NCBI RefSeq assembly: GCF_003917135.1
Contig: NZ_RPDI01000008.1
Coordinates: 7,265-71,264 of the forward strand
Length of the DNA stretch: 64,000 nucleotides
From: Leucobacter chromiireducens
GTDB taxonomy: Bacteria; Actinomycetota; Actinomycetes; Actinomycetales; Microbacteriaceae
Direction: 5' to 3'
Below, piece after piece: positions 47,103 to 56,078 of this stretch; within the stretch, counting starts at the first letter, position 1; every line of letters begins with the position of its first letter. A program made the translations under genes and the position numbers. Below the pieces are notes generated by a model. The model made no database searches. It saw only the letters and a list, made by a program, of their open reading frames with translations, and was not told the origin of the DNA.

Positions 47103-48448
47103 ACGGTCCCCCATCCCTCTGCGCGTGCAAACGCGATCGCTTCGCCGGCGAGGAGCACCGATCCGACGACGAGCACGCCGCGGCCCGGCGCGCGGCCGGC
47201 CCACCCGCGCGCCTCGTCCAGCGCCTCGGGCAGCGACTCGGCGATCTCCACCGGCGTGTCCGGCACCTCATCAGCGGCGACCCGCGCGAGTTCCGCGGCT
47301 CCCGTGCTGCGCGGCGAGTCGACCGGCGTGAGCGTCACGCGGTGCGCGATCGGCGCGAGCGCCGCGAGCACGCCGGCGGCGTCCTTCTCCTCGAGCACGC
47401 CGACGACGAGCGCAAGCTCGTCGAAGTTGAACGACTCGGCGACGGCCCGCGCGAGCGCCTCGGCGCCGTGCGGGTTGTGCGCGGCGTCGACGTACACGAC
47501 CGGCTCGGTGCCGATGAGCTGCAGTCGCCCGGGCGAGGTGAGCTGGCCGAAGCCCTCCTCGAGCACCTCCTCGGAGATGCCGCGCTCCGCGCCGAAGAAC
47601 GCCTCGACGACGGCGATCGCGAGTGCGGCGTTCTGGGCCTGGTGATGCCCGAAGAGCGGCACGAACGTCGGCGCGTACGTCACCCCCGCGATGCCGGAGA
47701 CCGTGATCATGCGTCCGCCGACCGCGAGGCGGTCGTCGGTCAGCGCGAAGTCGCGACCCGCGAGCGCGAAGGGGGTGTCGAGCCGCTCGGCCGCGGCGCG
47801 CAGCTCCTCGGCGGCTGCCGGATCCTGCTCGGCGGACACGACGACGCTGCCGGGCTTGATGATGCCGGCCTTCGTGCGGGCGATCGTCTCGATGTCGGGC
47901 CCGAGGATCGCGGTGTGGTCGAGGTCGATCGGGGTGAACACGGCCACCTGCGCGTCCACGATGTTCGTGGCGTCCCACTCGCCGCCCATGCCGACCTCGA
48001 TCACGGCGACGTCGACGGGGGCGTCGGCGAACGCGGTGAACGCGAGCACGGCGAGCGCCTCGAAGAAGGTGATCCGGCCGTGGCCGGCGTCCTCGAGCTC
48101 GGCGTCGACGATCGCGAGCGGCGCCTGCAGCTCGTCCCACGCGGCCGCGAGCATCTCGCCGGCGATGGGCTCGCCGTCGAGCTGGAAGCGCTCGGTGAAG
48201 TCGACGAGGTGCGGGCTCGTGAACAGCCCGGTGCGCAGCCCGTGCGCGCGCAGCAGCGACTCGATGGCGCGGCTCGTCGAGGTCTTCCCGTTCGTGCCGG
48301 CGACCTGGATCACCGGGACGGAGAGCTGCGGCGAGCCGGCCAGCTCGGCGAGCCGGCGCACCGGCTCGATGCGCGGGCGCGGATTCGCCTCGCCGACGCG
48401 CTCGAGGAGCGCCTCGTACACGCGCTCCGCGGCGCTCACCGCGCTCAT
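47099..48448 (-). CDS. folC: Bifunctional folylpolyglutamate/dihydrofolate synthase
   Basis: A 449-residue FolC of the Mur ligase fold. The P-loop GTNGKTS is at 50-56, with [13 protein letters not shown] and [21 protein letters not shown] following; [14 protein letters not shown] marks the C-terminal domain. The enzyme adds glutamate to folates and forms dihydrofolate. The start overlaps the ileS stop (ATGA). Confidence 0.95.
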   Translation of the reverse strand: MSAVSAAERVYEALLERVGEANPRPRIEPVRRLAELAGSPQLSVPVIQVAGTNGKTSTSRAIESLLRAHGLRTGLFTSPHLVDFTERFQLDGEPIAGEMLAAAWDELQAPLAIVDAELEDAGHGRITFFEALAVLAFTAFADAPVDVAVIEVGMGGEWDATNIVDAQVAVFTPIDLDHTAILGPDIETIARTKAGIIKPGSVVVSAEQDPAAAEELRAAAERLDTPFALAGRDFALTDDRLAVGGRMITVSGIAGVTYAPTFVPLFGHHQAQNAALAIAVVEAFFGAERGISEEVLEEGFGQLTSPGRLQLIGTEPVVYVDAAHNPHGAEALARAVAESFNFDELALVVGVLEEKDAAGVLAALAPIAHRVTLTPVDSPRSTGAAELARVAADEVPDTPVEIAESLPEALDEARGWAGRAPGRGVLVVGSVLLAGEAIAFARAEGWGTV

Positions 48449-51400
48449 CGTGCGGCCTCCGCGTCCGGCGCGTCGAGCCCGGTCGTGTCGATGGTGATCA
48501 CGATCGGGGCCTTCTCGACGCCGATCGCCTTCGCGCCGGTGATGAAGACGCCCCCGCCAGGCGACTGGAGATCGTCGACGATCGCGTCGATGCCGATCGC
48601 CTCCTGGACCGCGATGCCGACCGCGAGCGTCTCGGCCGCGATGAGCGCGGAGTGCGTCTGCAGCGCGGCGGCGTGCGCCGGCTCGGCGTTCAGCGCGAGC
48701 ACGATCCGGTCGGAGACGTCGAGGCCGGCGTTCTTGCGCGCCTCCTGCACGGCGCGGATCGCGTCGCGCGCGACGCCCTCGGCCTCGAGCTCCGGCGTGG
48801 TCTCGGTCGCGAGCAGCACGAAGCCGCCGCCCGGGATCAGGCCGAGCGCCGGGCCCTCGTCGGAGCCGTCGCCCACGCGCAGCGTGAGCTCGTACTCGTG
48901 CGGTTCGAGCGCGATGCCGCCGGCAACCACCACGCCGTCGGTCTCGGCCCAGTCACCCGACTTTGCGGCCTTGATGGCCTGCTGCACCTGCTTGCCGAGG
49001 CGCGGCCCGGCGGCGCGGGCGTTCACCGCGAGGGTCTGCACGACGCCGTGGTCCGCTGCGCTCGACTCGGTCTGCTCGATGAGCTGCACGTGCTTCACGT
49101 TGAGCTCCTCGCGCAGGATCGCGGCGAACGGTTCGAGCGCGGCCGGCCGCGCGGTGACCACCGTCAGTTCGGCGAGCGGGAGCCGCACGCGCAGGCGGCG
49201 CGCCTTGCGGAGCGCGAGCGCCTGCGAGGTGATCTGGCGCACCTCGTCCATCGCGGCGACCAGCTCGGGATCGACGGGGAACTCCGCGGCGTCCGGCCAC
49301 TCGCTCAGGTGCACGGAGCGGCCGCCCGTGAGTCCGCGCCACAGCTCCTCGGTGACGAGCGGCGCGAGGGGCGCGGCCACGCGCGCGACGGTCTCGAGCA
49401 CGGTGTACAGCGTGTCGAAGGCCTGCGCGTTCTCCGGCTTTCCGTTCTCACCGTGCACGCCCTCCCAGAAGCGGTCGCGGGAGCGGCGCACGTACCAGTT
49501 CGTGAGCACCTCCGCGAAGGCGCGCAGCGCCTCGGCGGCCGAGGTCGTGTCGAGCCCGTCGAGGTGGGCGCCGACCTCGCGCACGAGGTCCCCCGTCTTC
49601 GCGAGAATGTAGCGGTCGAGCGGGTCCGTCGAGCCCGTGCGGCGCGTCGCGGTGATCCCGTCGGCGTTCGCGTAGAGGCTGAAGAAGTACCAGCTGTTCC
49701 AGAGCGGCAGGATGAACTGGCGCACGCCCTCGCGGATGCCCTCCTCGGTGACCACGAGGTTGCCGCCGCGCACCACGGGCGACGCCATGAGGAACCAGCG
49801 CATCGCGTCGGAGCCGTCGCGGGTGAACACCTCGTTCACGTCCGGGTAGTTGCGCAGCGACTTCGACATCTTGTTGCCGTCGGAGCCGAGCACGATGCCA
49901 TGGCTGATCACGTTCGTGAACGCCGGCCGGTCGAAGAGCGCGGTGGCGAGCACGTGCTGCACGTAGAACCAGCCGCGGGTCTGCCCGATGTACTCGACGA
50001 TGAAGTCGGCGGGCTGATGCGTGTCGAACCAGTCCTGGTTCTCGAACGGGTAGTGCGCCTGGGCGAACGGCATCGAGGCCGAGTCGAACCAGACGTCGAG
50101 CACGTCCTCGATGCGCCGCATCGTCGACTGCCCGCTCGGATCGTCGGGGTTCGGGCGGGTGAGCTCGTCGATGTAGGGGCGGTGCAGGTCGATCTCGCCG
50201 TCCGCGTTGCGCGGCAGCTCACCGAAGTCGGCCTCGAGCTCCGCGACCGAGCCGTAGACGTCGACGCGCGGGAAGTCCGGGTTGTCGCTCTTCCAGACCG
50301 GGATCGGGCTGCCCCAGAAGCGGTTGCGGCTGATCGACCAGTCGCGCGCGCCCTCGAGCCATTTGCCGAACTGCCCGTGCTTGACGTTCGCGGGGACCCA
50401 GGTGATCTCCTCGTTCGTCTCGAGCATGCGCTCCTTGATGTCGGTGACGCGCACGAACCAGCTCGACACCGCCTTGTAGATCAGCGGGTTGCGGCAGCGC
50501 CAGCAGTGCGGGTAGGAGTGCTCGTAGCTCGCCTCGCGGAGGAGGCGCCCGCGCTCGCGGAGCTGGCGGATGAGCGGCCGGTTGGCGTCCATCCAGAGCT
50601 CGCCGGCCACGTCGGGCACCGAGTTCAGGAAGCGGCCGCCGTCGTCAACGCTCACGATGGTGGGGATCCCCGCGGCGGTGGCGATGCGCTGATCGTCCTC
50701 GCCGTAGGCCGGCGCCTGGTGCACGATGCCGGTGCCGTCGCTCGTCGAGACGTAGTCGTCGACCAGGATCTGCCAGGCCTCCTCCGTGCCCCACACCTCG
50801 GCGTCGGCGTAGTAGTCGAAGAGGCGCGCGTAGCGCACGCCGGCGAGCTCGGCGCCCGTGACGGTGCGCGCGACGGCGTCGCGGGCCGCCTCGGGCGACT
50901 CGTAGCCGAGCTCCTTCGCGTGCGCGCCGACGAGGTCGATGGCGAGCAGGTACTCCGCGGCACCCGCGGCGGCACCGTCCGCGGCACCCGCTGGTCCGGC
51001 CGGCACGACCGCGTACGTGATCGCCGGGCCGACCGCGAGCGCGAGGTTCGTCGGCAGCGTCCACGGCGTCGTCGTCCAGGCGAGCGCGCGCACGTCGGCG
51101 AGCCCGAGCGCGGCGGCGCGATCCCCGGCGAGCGGGAACGTCACCGTCACCGAGGGATCCTGGCGCATCTGGTAGACGTCGTCGTCCATGCGCAGCTCGT
51201 GGTTCGAGAGGGGGGTCTCGTCGCGCCAGCAGTAGGGCAGAATGCGCGAGCCCTCGTAGGCGAGGCCCTTGTCGTACAGCTGCTTGAACGCCCAGATGAC
51301 GCTCTCCATGTAGCCGAGGTTGAGCGTCTTGTAGCCGTGCTCGAAGTCCACCCAGCGCGCCTGGCGGGTGACGTACGCCTCCCACTCGTCGACGTAGCGG

Positions 51401-51834
51401 AGCACGGAGGAGCGCGCCTCCGCGTTGAAGGCGGCGACGCCCATCTCCTCGATCTCGCTCTTCTCGGTGATCCCGAGCTGCTTCATGGCCTCGAGCTCGG
51501 CGGGGAGACCGTGCGTGTCCCAGCCGAAGCGCCGCTCCACCTTCTTGCCGCGCATGGTCTGATAGCGCGGGAACACGTCCTTGGCGTAGCCCGTCAGCAG
51601 GTGGCCGTAGTGCGGGAGCCCGTTCGCGAAGGGCGGGCCGTCGTTGAACACCCACTCCTCGGCGCCCTCGCGCTGGCGGATCGATTCCTGGAAGGTGTCG
51701 TCGGCGCGCCAGAACTCGAGCACGCGCGTCTCGAGTTCGGGGAAGCTCGGTGAGGGCGCGACGCCGAACGCTGCGCCTGGTGCGGCTGCGCTGCCCGCCG
51801 CCTGGGGACCGGTGGGCTGCTGGGGGTACGGCAT
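48445..51834 (-). CDS. ileS: Isoleucine--tRNA ligase (type 2)
   Basis: A 1129-residue isoleucyl-tRNA synthetase. The HIGH motif is HYGH at 75-78, and KMSKS occurs as DGNKMSKS; the editing domain holds [11 protein letters not shown]. The HYGH form and the overall pattern fit the eukaryote-like type 2 enzymes found in actinobacteria, which are less sensitive to mupirocin. A short Ala/Gly insert lies in the editing domain. The start at 51834 has AAGGA 6 nt ahead. Controlled by a T-box upstream. Confidence 0.96.
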   Translation of the reverse strand: MPYPQQPTGPQAAGSAAAPGAAFGVAPSPSFPELETRVLEFWRADDTFQESIRQREGAEEWVFNDGPPFANGLPHYGHLLTGYAKDVFPRYQTMRGKKVERRFGWDTHGLPAELEAMKQLGITEKSEIEEMGVAAFNAEARSSVLRYVDEWEAYVTRQARWVDFEHGYKTLNLGYMESVIWAFKQLYDKGLAYEGSRILPYCWRDETPLSNHELRMDDDVYQMRQDPSVTVTFPLAGDRAAALGLADVRALAWTTTPWTLPTNLALAVGPAITYAVVPAGPAGAADGAAAGAAEYLLAIDLVGAHAKELGYESPEAARDAVARTVTGAELAGVRYARLFDYYADAEVWGTEEAWQILVDDYVSTSDGTGIVHQAPAYGEDDQRIATAAGIPTIVSVDDGGRFLNSVPDVAGELWMDANRPLIRQLRERGRLLREASYEHSYPHCWRCRNPLIYKAVSSWFVRVTDIKERMLETNEEITWVPANVKHGQFGKWLEGARDWSISRNRFWGSPIPVWKSDNPDFPRVDVYGSVAELEADFGELPRNADGEIDLHRPYIDELTRPNPDDPSGQSTMRRIEDVLDVWFDSASMPFAQAHYPFENQDWFDTHQPADFIVEYIGQTRGWFYVQHVLATALFDRPAFTNVISHGIVLGSDGNKMSKSLRNYPDVNEVFTRDGSDAMRWFLMASPVVRGGNLVVTEEGIREGVRQFILPLWNSWYFFSLYANADGITATRRTGSTDPLDRYILAKTGDLVREVGAHLDGLDTTSAAEALRAFAEVLTNWYVRRSRDRFWEGVHGENGKPENAQAFDTLYTVLETVARVAAPLAPLVTEELWRGLTGGRSVHLSEWPDAAEFPVDPELVAAMDEVRQITSQALALRKARRLRVRLPLAELTVVTARPAALEPFAAILREELNVKHVQLIEQTESSAADHGVVQTLAVNARAAGPRLGKQVQQAIKAAKSGDWAETDGVVVAGGIALEPHEYELTLRVGDGSDEGPALGLIPGGGFVLLATETTPELEAEGVARDAIRAVQEARKNAGLDVSDRIVLALNAEPAHAAALQTHSALIAAETLAVGIAVQEAIGIDAIVDDLQSPGGGVFITGAKAIGVEKAPIVITIDTTGLDAPDAEAAR

Positions 51835-51840
51835 GAGGTT

Positions 51841-52037
51841 CCTTCGTGGTCCGGACATCGTTCAACGTGCTGCCGGGACGAGCCGTTGGCCCGCGGTACC
51901 ACCCCGCTTGTCTCCCAGTGCCTGGGATCCCACTTCGTTCGGCGGTAACGGGCCGTGACCGTTCGGGTCTACTGCCGGCGCGGTGAGGCGCCAGGTTCTT
52001 CCGAAGACTCCCCGGTGATGGCCGGATCGCAGTCGCT
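51841..52037 (-). ncRNA. Isoleucine T-box riboswitch of ileS
   Basis: On the minus strand the leader contains the conserved T-box GGGTGGTACCGCGGG (51891-51905), which would pair with the free tRNA 3' end, and the short Stem I characteristic of actinobacterial ileS leaders: GCGATCCGGCC, then the isoleucine specifier AUC, then ACCGGGGAG and GGAAGAAC. This class acts on translation start, using the ribosome site just ahead of the ATG at 51834. A TACACT -10 box at 52044-52049 sets the likely RNA start near 52037. Confidence 0.85.
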
Positions 52038-52043
52038 CAGGCC

Positions 52044-52049
52044 AGTGTA
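52044..52049 (-). promoter_or_regulatory. -10 box of the ileS operon
   Basis: TACACT on the minus strand, 7 nt before the inferred T-box RNA start. No clear -35. Confidence 0.6.
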
Positions 52050-52222
52050 GCGCAGGGCCGCACCGCGACCCTGAACGGGCCGCGCACGCCGCCGTCCCGG
52101 CTACTCAGTTCCGCCGCACGCACCCTCATAGGTAACGAACACGTAACAACCCGACGTTACTAAAATTCCTGATCAGCTTGAATAAGAGCATGTGTTCGGT
52201 GCGCGTCTCTCCGCGACTTCCC

Positions 52223-52252
52223 TTGCGCAACGTCGCGCTCGGTTGTTAGCGT
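52223..52252 (+). promoter_or_regulatory. Promoter candidate of the glycine betaine operon
   Basis: TTGCGC (52223-52228), 18 bp, TAGCGT (52247-52252); RNA would begin near 52259 and have a leader of about 240 nt. Confidence 0.5.
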
Positions 52253-52319
52253 CGAGGACAGCGTTGAGTGCGATTTGGCACCGGCGCGCCGCCCTGCCCG
52301 CAGGAACATCACCGTCAGA

Positions 52320-52357
52320 CGCATCGTCGAGAGTCGACGAACTGCACGTGCGATGCG
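52320..52357 (+). other. Hairpins in the glycine betaine operon leader
   Basis: CGCATCG (52320-52326) pairs with CGATGCG (52351-52357); a competing perfect hairpin TCGTCGA-GAG-TCGACGA (52324-52340) uses part of the same left arm. Two exclusive folds are possible. Confidence 0.55.
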
Positions 52358-52501
52358 GCGCCCGCCGAATTCCGCCCCGCAATAGAGATCTGGCCATCGA
52401 GTGGCCGCCCGCTCCACAGCGCCCGTTTCGAAGCGCTCCGGCAGCGACTTCGTCGGCGACCCTCTGAGTCCGTGCCAAGACATCATTTCGAGGAGTACTG
52501 A

Positions 52502-53857
52502 GTGACCCGAATAACTGAACAGTCCGCTCCGGCGGGCACCCCGGGGGAAACTGCGGCAGCGACACCGGCCATTGAGGTGTCGCACGCATACAAGGTCTTT
52601 GGCCGGCGACCCCGCGAGGTCGTCAAGCGCCTCCGCACGGGTGCCAGCCGTGACGAACTCCGCAGCCAAGGAACCGCAGCCGTCATCGACGCGTCCTTCG
52701 CCGTCAAGCCAGGCGAAATCTTCGTCGTGATGGGGCTGTCCGGCTCCGGCAAGTCCACCCTGATCCGCATGCTCAACGGGCTGAACGACACGACCGACGG
52801 CTCGATCCGCGTGTTCGGCACCGAGGTCGCCGGCCTCGCCCCGACCGAACTGCGTGCCCTGCGGCGCGACCGCATGTCGATGGTGTTCCAGCACTTCGCA
52901 CTGCTGCCGCACCGCAGCGTGCTCGACAACGTGGCGTACGGTCTGGAGCTCCAGGGCGTCGCGCTCGAGGAGCGCCGCGAGCGCGCGCGCCACTGGCTCG
53001 GCCGCGTCGGCCTCGACGGCTGGGAGGAGCGCCTCCCCGACGAGCTCTCCGGCGGCATGCAGCAGCGCGTCGGCATCGCTCGCGCCTTCGCGAGCGACAC
53101 CGACATCCTGCTCATGGACGAGGCGTTCTCCGCGCTCGACCCGCTGATCCGACGCGAGATGCAGGAGCAGCTCGTCGAGCTCCAGCAGGAGCTCAAGAAG
53201 ACCATCGTGTTCATCACGCACGACCTCAACGAGGCCATGTTCCTCGGCGATCGGATCGCCGTGATGCGCGACGGGCGCATCGTGCAGGTCGGGACACCGA
53301 ACGACATCCTCACCGACCCGGCGAACGACTATGTCGCCCAGTTCGTCCAGGACGTCGACCGGGCGCGCGTGCTCACCGCCGGCGACGTGATGGAGCCACC
53401 GCGCGCGGTGGTTCCCGGCTCGGCCGGGCCCCGCACCGCGCTGCGCACCATGCGCGACCTGCAGACCTCCGCCTGCTTCGTGACCACCGGTGCGCGCACG
53501 CTGCTCGGCGTCGTCCGCGACAAGGACGTGCTCCGCCAGGTGCGCGAGGGCGGCACCGATCTCACGGCCGTGCTCCGCCCCACCCCGTCGGTGGTGCGCG
53601 CCGATCAGGTGATCTCGGAGCTCTTCGAGCTCGCGGTGGAGAGCCCGCTGCCGGTTGCGGTGATCGACGATGAGGATCGCCTGATCGGCGTGGTGCCCCG
53701 CGTCACGCTGCTCGCGGCGCTCACCGATCTGCCGCCGATCACCACCGAGATCCCGGTCATCGAGCCGACGCTCACCGTGCCGACGGACACCATCACCGAG
53801 ACCCTTGCCGAGAGCGCCGCCGGCTCGCTCGCGCCCCGAACGGAGGAGGCACTGTGA
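52502..53857 (+). CDS. proV: Glycine betaine/proline ABC importer, ATP-binding protein
   Basis: A 451-residue ATPase of the ProV/OpuAA type. Walker [10 protein letters not shown], signature LSGGMQQR and Walker B ILLMDEAFSALDPLIRR are followed by two CBS domains (about residues 290-420), which sense ionic strength or ligands in this family. GTG at 52502 follows GAGGAG. The protein powers import of glycine betaine, an osmoprotectant. The stop overlaps the permease start (GTGA). Confidence 0.93.
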   Translation: MTRITEQSAPAGTPGETAAATPAIEVSHAYKVFGRRPREVVKRLRTGASRDELRSQGTAAVIDASFAVKPGEIFVVMGLSGSGKSTLIRMLNGLNDTTDGSIRVFGTEVAGLAPTELRALRRDRMSMVFQHFALLPHRSVLDNVAYGLELQGVALEERRERARHWLGRVGLDGWEERLPDELSGGMQQRVGIARAFASDTDILLMDEAFSALDPLIRREMQEQLVELQQELKKTIVFITHDLNEAMFLGDRIAVMRDGRIVQVGTPNDILTDPANDYVAQFVQDVDRARVLTAGDVMEPPRAVVPGSAGPRTALRTMRDLQTSACFVTTGARTLLGVVRDKDVLRQVREGGTDLTAVLRPTPSVVRADQVISELFELAVESPLPVAVIDDEDRLIGVVPRVTLLAALTDLPPITTEIPVIEPTLTVPTDTITETLAESAAGSLAPRTEEAL

Positions 53858-54837
53858 CCCCCGCGAATGCTGTGATCACGCTGAGCACGGGGCCCGAGTG
53901 GCTCCGTCTGCCGCTCGGCGACTGGGCCCAGGCCGCGCTCGATTGGGTGAAGGTCGCGTTCAAGGGCGTGCTCGACGTCATTGGCTTCGTCATGAGCTGG
54001 CTCGTCGACACGCTCTCGACCGGACTGCTCGCGGTCCCCTTCCTGCTGCTCATCGCGGCCCTGGCGCTGATCGGCTGGGCGGTGCGCTCCTGGCGCTTCG
54101 GCGTCGGCACCGTGATCACGCTGCTCCTCATCGTCGCGATGGATCAGTGGGAGAACGCGATGTACACGCTCGCCCTCGTGCTGATCGCGACCCTCGTCGC
54201 GGTGGCGCTCGCGGTGCCGCTCGGCATCTGGGCGGCGCGGAGCGACCGCGTGAGCGCGATCCTCAAGCCGGTGCTCGACTTCATGCAGACGATGCCCGCC
54301 TTCGTGTACCTCATCCCCGCGGTGATCTTCTTCACGATCGGCTTCGCGCCCGGCGTCTTCGCGACGGTGATCTTCGCGCTGCCGCCCGGGGTGCGCTTCA
54401 CCGAGCTCGGCATCCGCGGCGTGGACAGCGAGACCGTTGAGGCCGGGTACGCGTTCGGCGCGACCCCCGGCGCGATCCTCCGCGGCATCCAGCTGCCGCT
54501 CGCGATGCCCACCATCATGGCCGGCATCAACCAGGTGATCATGCTGGCGCTCTCCATGGCGGTGGTGGCCGGCATGGCCGGCGCGAACGGCCTCGGCAAG
54601 GAGGTCGTCGCGTCGATCTCCACGCTCAACGTGAGCCAGGGCGTCGAGGCGGGGCTCAGCGTGGTGCTGCTCGCCGTGTTCCTCGACCGCGTCACCGCAG
54701 CGCTCGGCACGCCGAGCGAGTACCCCACCTCCCTGCGGGCCACGCTCCGCAGGAAGCGCGGGATCCGCGTTGGCGCGCAGGGAGCTTCGTCATCCGAGCC
54801 CGCGTCGACACCGCGCCCGGCGACCGCTCCCGCCTAG
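53854..54837 (+). CDS. proW: Glycine betaine/proline ABC importer, permease
   Basis: A 327-residue permease with about six or seven transmembrane helices and the binding-protein-dependent transport motif EAGYAFGATPGAILRGIQLPLAMP (the EAA loop). The N-terminal 30-60 residues contain two amphipathic or membrane segments, as in ProW. GTG start overlapping proV. Confidence 0.92.
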   Translation: MTPANAVITLSTGPEWLRLPLGDWAQAALDWVKVAFKGVLDVIGFVMSWLVDTLSTGLLAVPFLLLIAALALIGWAVRSWRFGVGTVITLLLIVAMDQWENAMYTLALVLIATLVAVALAVPLGIWAARSDRVSAILKPVLDFMQTMPAFVYLIPAVIFFTIGFAPGVFATVIFALPPGVRFTELGIRGVDSETVEAGYAFGATPGAILRGIQLPLAMPTIMAGINQVIMLALSMAVVAGMAGANGLGKEVVASISTLNVSQGVEAGLSVVLLAVFLDRVTAALGTPSEYPTSLRATLRRKRGIRVGAQGASSSEPASTPRPATAPA

Positions 54838-54919
54838 CACCCACAGACCTGCACGACCCCGGGGCCCCGGCCCTGATCTCCAGACGATCCGCGCACAGCG
54901 CGGGCAGAAAGGAAGACGC

Positions 54920-55831
54920 ATGATGAAGAAGACCAAGCGAAGCCTCACCGGAGCGCTCGCGCTCGGTGCGGCGGCAGCGCTCGCCCTCGCGGGCTGCAGC
55001 GCGAACACGGACGGCGGCTCGGACGCCGCCGGCGGCGACAAGACGATCACCCTCGGCTTCCTGCCCTCCTGGACGGACGGCCTGAGCACCGCATACCTCC
55101 TCGAGAACCAGCTCGAGCAGCTCGGCTACGAGGTCAAGATGGAGGAGCTCACCGAGGCCGCCGTGCTCTACACGGGCCTCGCCTCCGGTGACATCGACAT
55201 CTACCCGTCGGCGTGGTCGGAGAAGACGCACACGAAGTACATGGAGCGGTACGGCGACGACATCGAGGATCTCGGCGCGTACTACGACAACGCGGTGCTG
55301 ACGCTCGCGGTCCCCGAGTACGTCGACATCGACTCGATCGAGGATCTGAAGGGGAACGCCGCGCGCTTCGACGGCAAGATCATCGGCATCGAGCCGAGCG
55401 CCGGCCTGACCGAGCAGACCGAGACCGTCGTGATGCCCGAGTACGGCCTCGACTCGGAGTACGAGCTCGTCACCTCCTCGACCGCGACGATGCTCGCGAC
55501 GCTGGGCGACAAGATCGACCAGCAGGAGGACGTGGTCGTCACGCTGTGGCGCCCGTTCTGGGCGAACGACGCCTTCCCCATCAAGGACCTGAAGGATCCG
55601 AAGCAGGCGATGGGCGAGCCCGAGGCCCTGCACTTCCTCGCAACGAAGGGCTTCTCGGAGAAGTACCCGGACGCCGCTGAGCTGATCGGTGGCATCGAGC
55701 TCGACGACGCCGAGTACGGCGCGCTCGAGGACCTCGTGGTCAACGAGTACGGCGAGGGCAAGGAGCCCGAGGCCATCGCCGACTGGATCGGCAAGTTCCC
55801 CAACGCGTTCAGCACCCAGCTGACGAAGTAG
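54920..55831 (+). CDS. proX: Glycine betaine ABC importer, substrate-binding lipoprotein
   Basis: A 303-residue binding protein. A lipoprotein signal peptide has KK at the start, a hydrophobic core and the lipobox LALAGC with the modified Cys at 26. The mature part resembles OpuAC/ProX binding proteins (LGFLPSWTDGLSTAYLLENQLEQLG, YPSAWSEKTH, LWRPFWANDAF). Two Trp-rich segments may form the aromatic cage for betaine. An AAAGGAAG site precedes the ATG. Last gene of the operon; a terminator follows. Confidence 0.92.
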   Translation: MMKKTKRSLTGALALGAAAALALAGCSANTDGGSDAAGGDKTITLGFLPSWTDGLSTAYLLENQLEQLGYEVKMEELTEAAVLYTGLASGDIDIYPSAWSEKTHTKYMERYGDDIEDLGAYYDNAVLTLAVPEYVDIDSIEDLKGNAARFDGKIIGIEPSAGLTEQTETVVMPEYGLDSEYELVTSSTATMLATLGDKIDQQEDVVVTLWRPFWANDAFPIKDLKDPKQAMGEPEALHFLATKGFSEKYPDAAELIGGIELDDAEYGALEDLVVNEYGEGKEPEAIADWIGKFPNAFSTQLTK

Positions 55832-55869
55832 CGCTCCCCCACCGGCCGGCTCTCGGCCGACGGTAGCGC

Positions 55870-55910
55870 GCGACGGCGGCCCGTTCCCTGGTGGAACTGG
55901 CCGCCGTCGC
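55870..55910 (+). terminator. Terminator of the glycine betaine operon
   Basis: Perfect 12-bp arms gcgacggcggcc (55870-55881) and ggccgccgtcgc (55899-55910), extended by GTTCC/GGAAC inside. Its right arm ends one base before the -10 box of the next transcript. Confidence 0.85.
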
Positions 55911-55911
55911 G

Positions 55912-55917
55912 TATCCT
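55912..55917 (+). promoter_or_regulatory. -10 box of the leader peptide and ABC-F gene
   Basis: TATCCT, 6 nt before the ATG of the leader peptide, so that peptide should be at the very 5' end of the RNA. A possible -35 TGGAAC (55892) would be only 14 bp away. Confidence 0.6.
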
Positions 55918-55923
55918 GGGACC

Positions 55924-55947
55924 ATGCGCGTGTACTTCTTCATCTAG
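55924..55947 (+). CDS. Leaderless leader peptide MRVYFFI
   Basis: Seven codons ATG CGC GTG TAC TTC TTC ATC then TAG, directly behind a TATCCT box and 131 bp ahead of the ABC-F gene. No other short ORF fits. Short aromatic-rich peptides of this kind stall ribosomes when certain antibiotics are bound and so control ABC-F and erm genes by attenuation. The peptide itself was not known to me from a specific study; the role is inferred from position. Confidence 0.6.
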   Translation: MRVYFFI

Positions 55948-55958
55948 GGCGTCCTGTT

Positions 55959-55984
55959 CCGCAGCGGCTCAGCCGTGTCTGCGG
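55959..55984 (+). other. Hairpin after the leader peptide
   Basis: CCGCAG (55959-55964) pairs with CTGCGG (55979-55984), with an inner CGGC/GCCG. It is 11 nt after the leader stop and is followed by GATCAGTTTCTC; it may act as an attenuator. Confidence 0.5.
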
Positions 55985-56078
55985 GATCAGTTTCTCGATG
56001 CCTCAAGCGCTGCCCCTCCCCTCCTGCCTCTCGTGCCGGATGGGACGCTGGTGACGGCGCGCACAGAAGAAGGACACC

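Larger units (their letters stand above)
52050..52501. other. Long gap and leader before the glycine betaine operon
   Basis: About 450 bp. It holds the ileS promoter at the left, a probable promoter TTGCGC-N18-TAGCGT (52223-52252) for the importer, and a leader of about 250 nt with a perfect hairpin (52320-52357). An AT-richer patch near 52130-52165 has repeated gtaac. No gene was recognised. Confidence 0.65.

Noticed and set aside
48652-51753. A very long open frame (over 1000 codons) on the plus strand opposite ileS
   Set aside because: It is the antisense of a clear isoleucyl-tRNA synthetase; its composition (Arg, Ala, Glu, His-rich) and lack of any family pattern mark it as a high-GC shadow.
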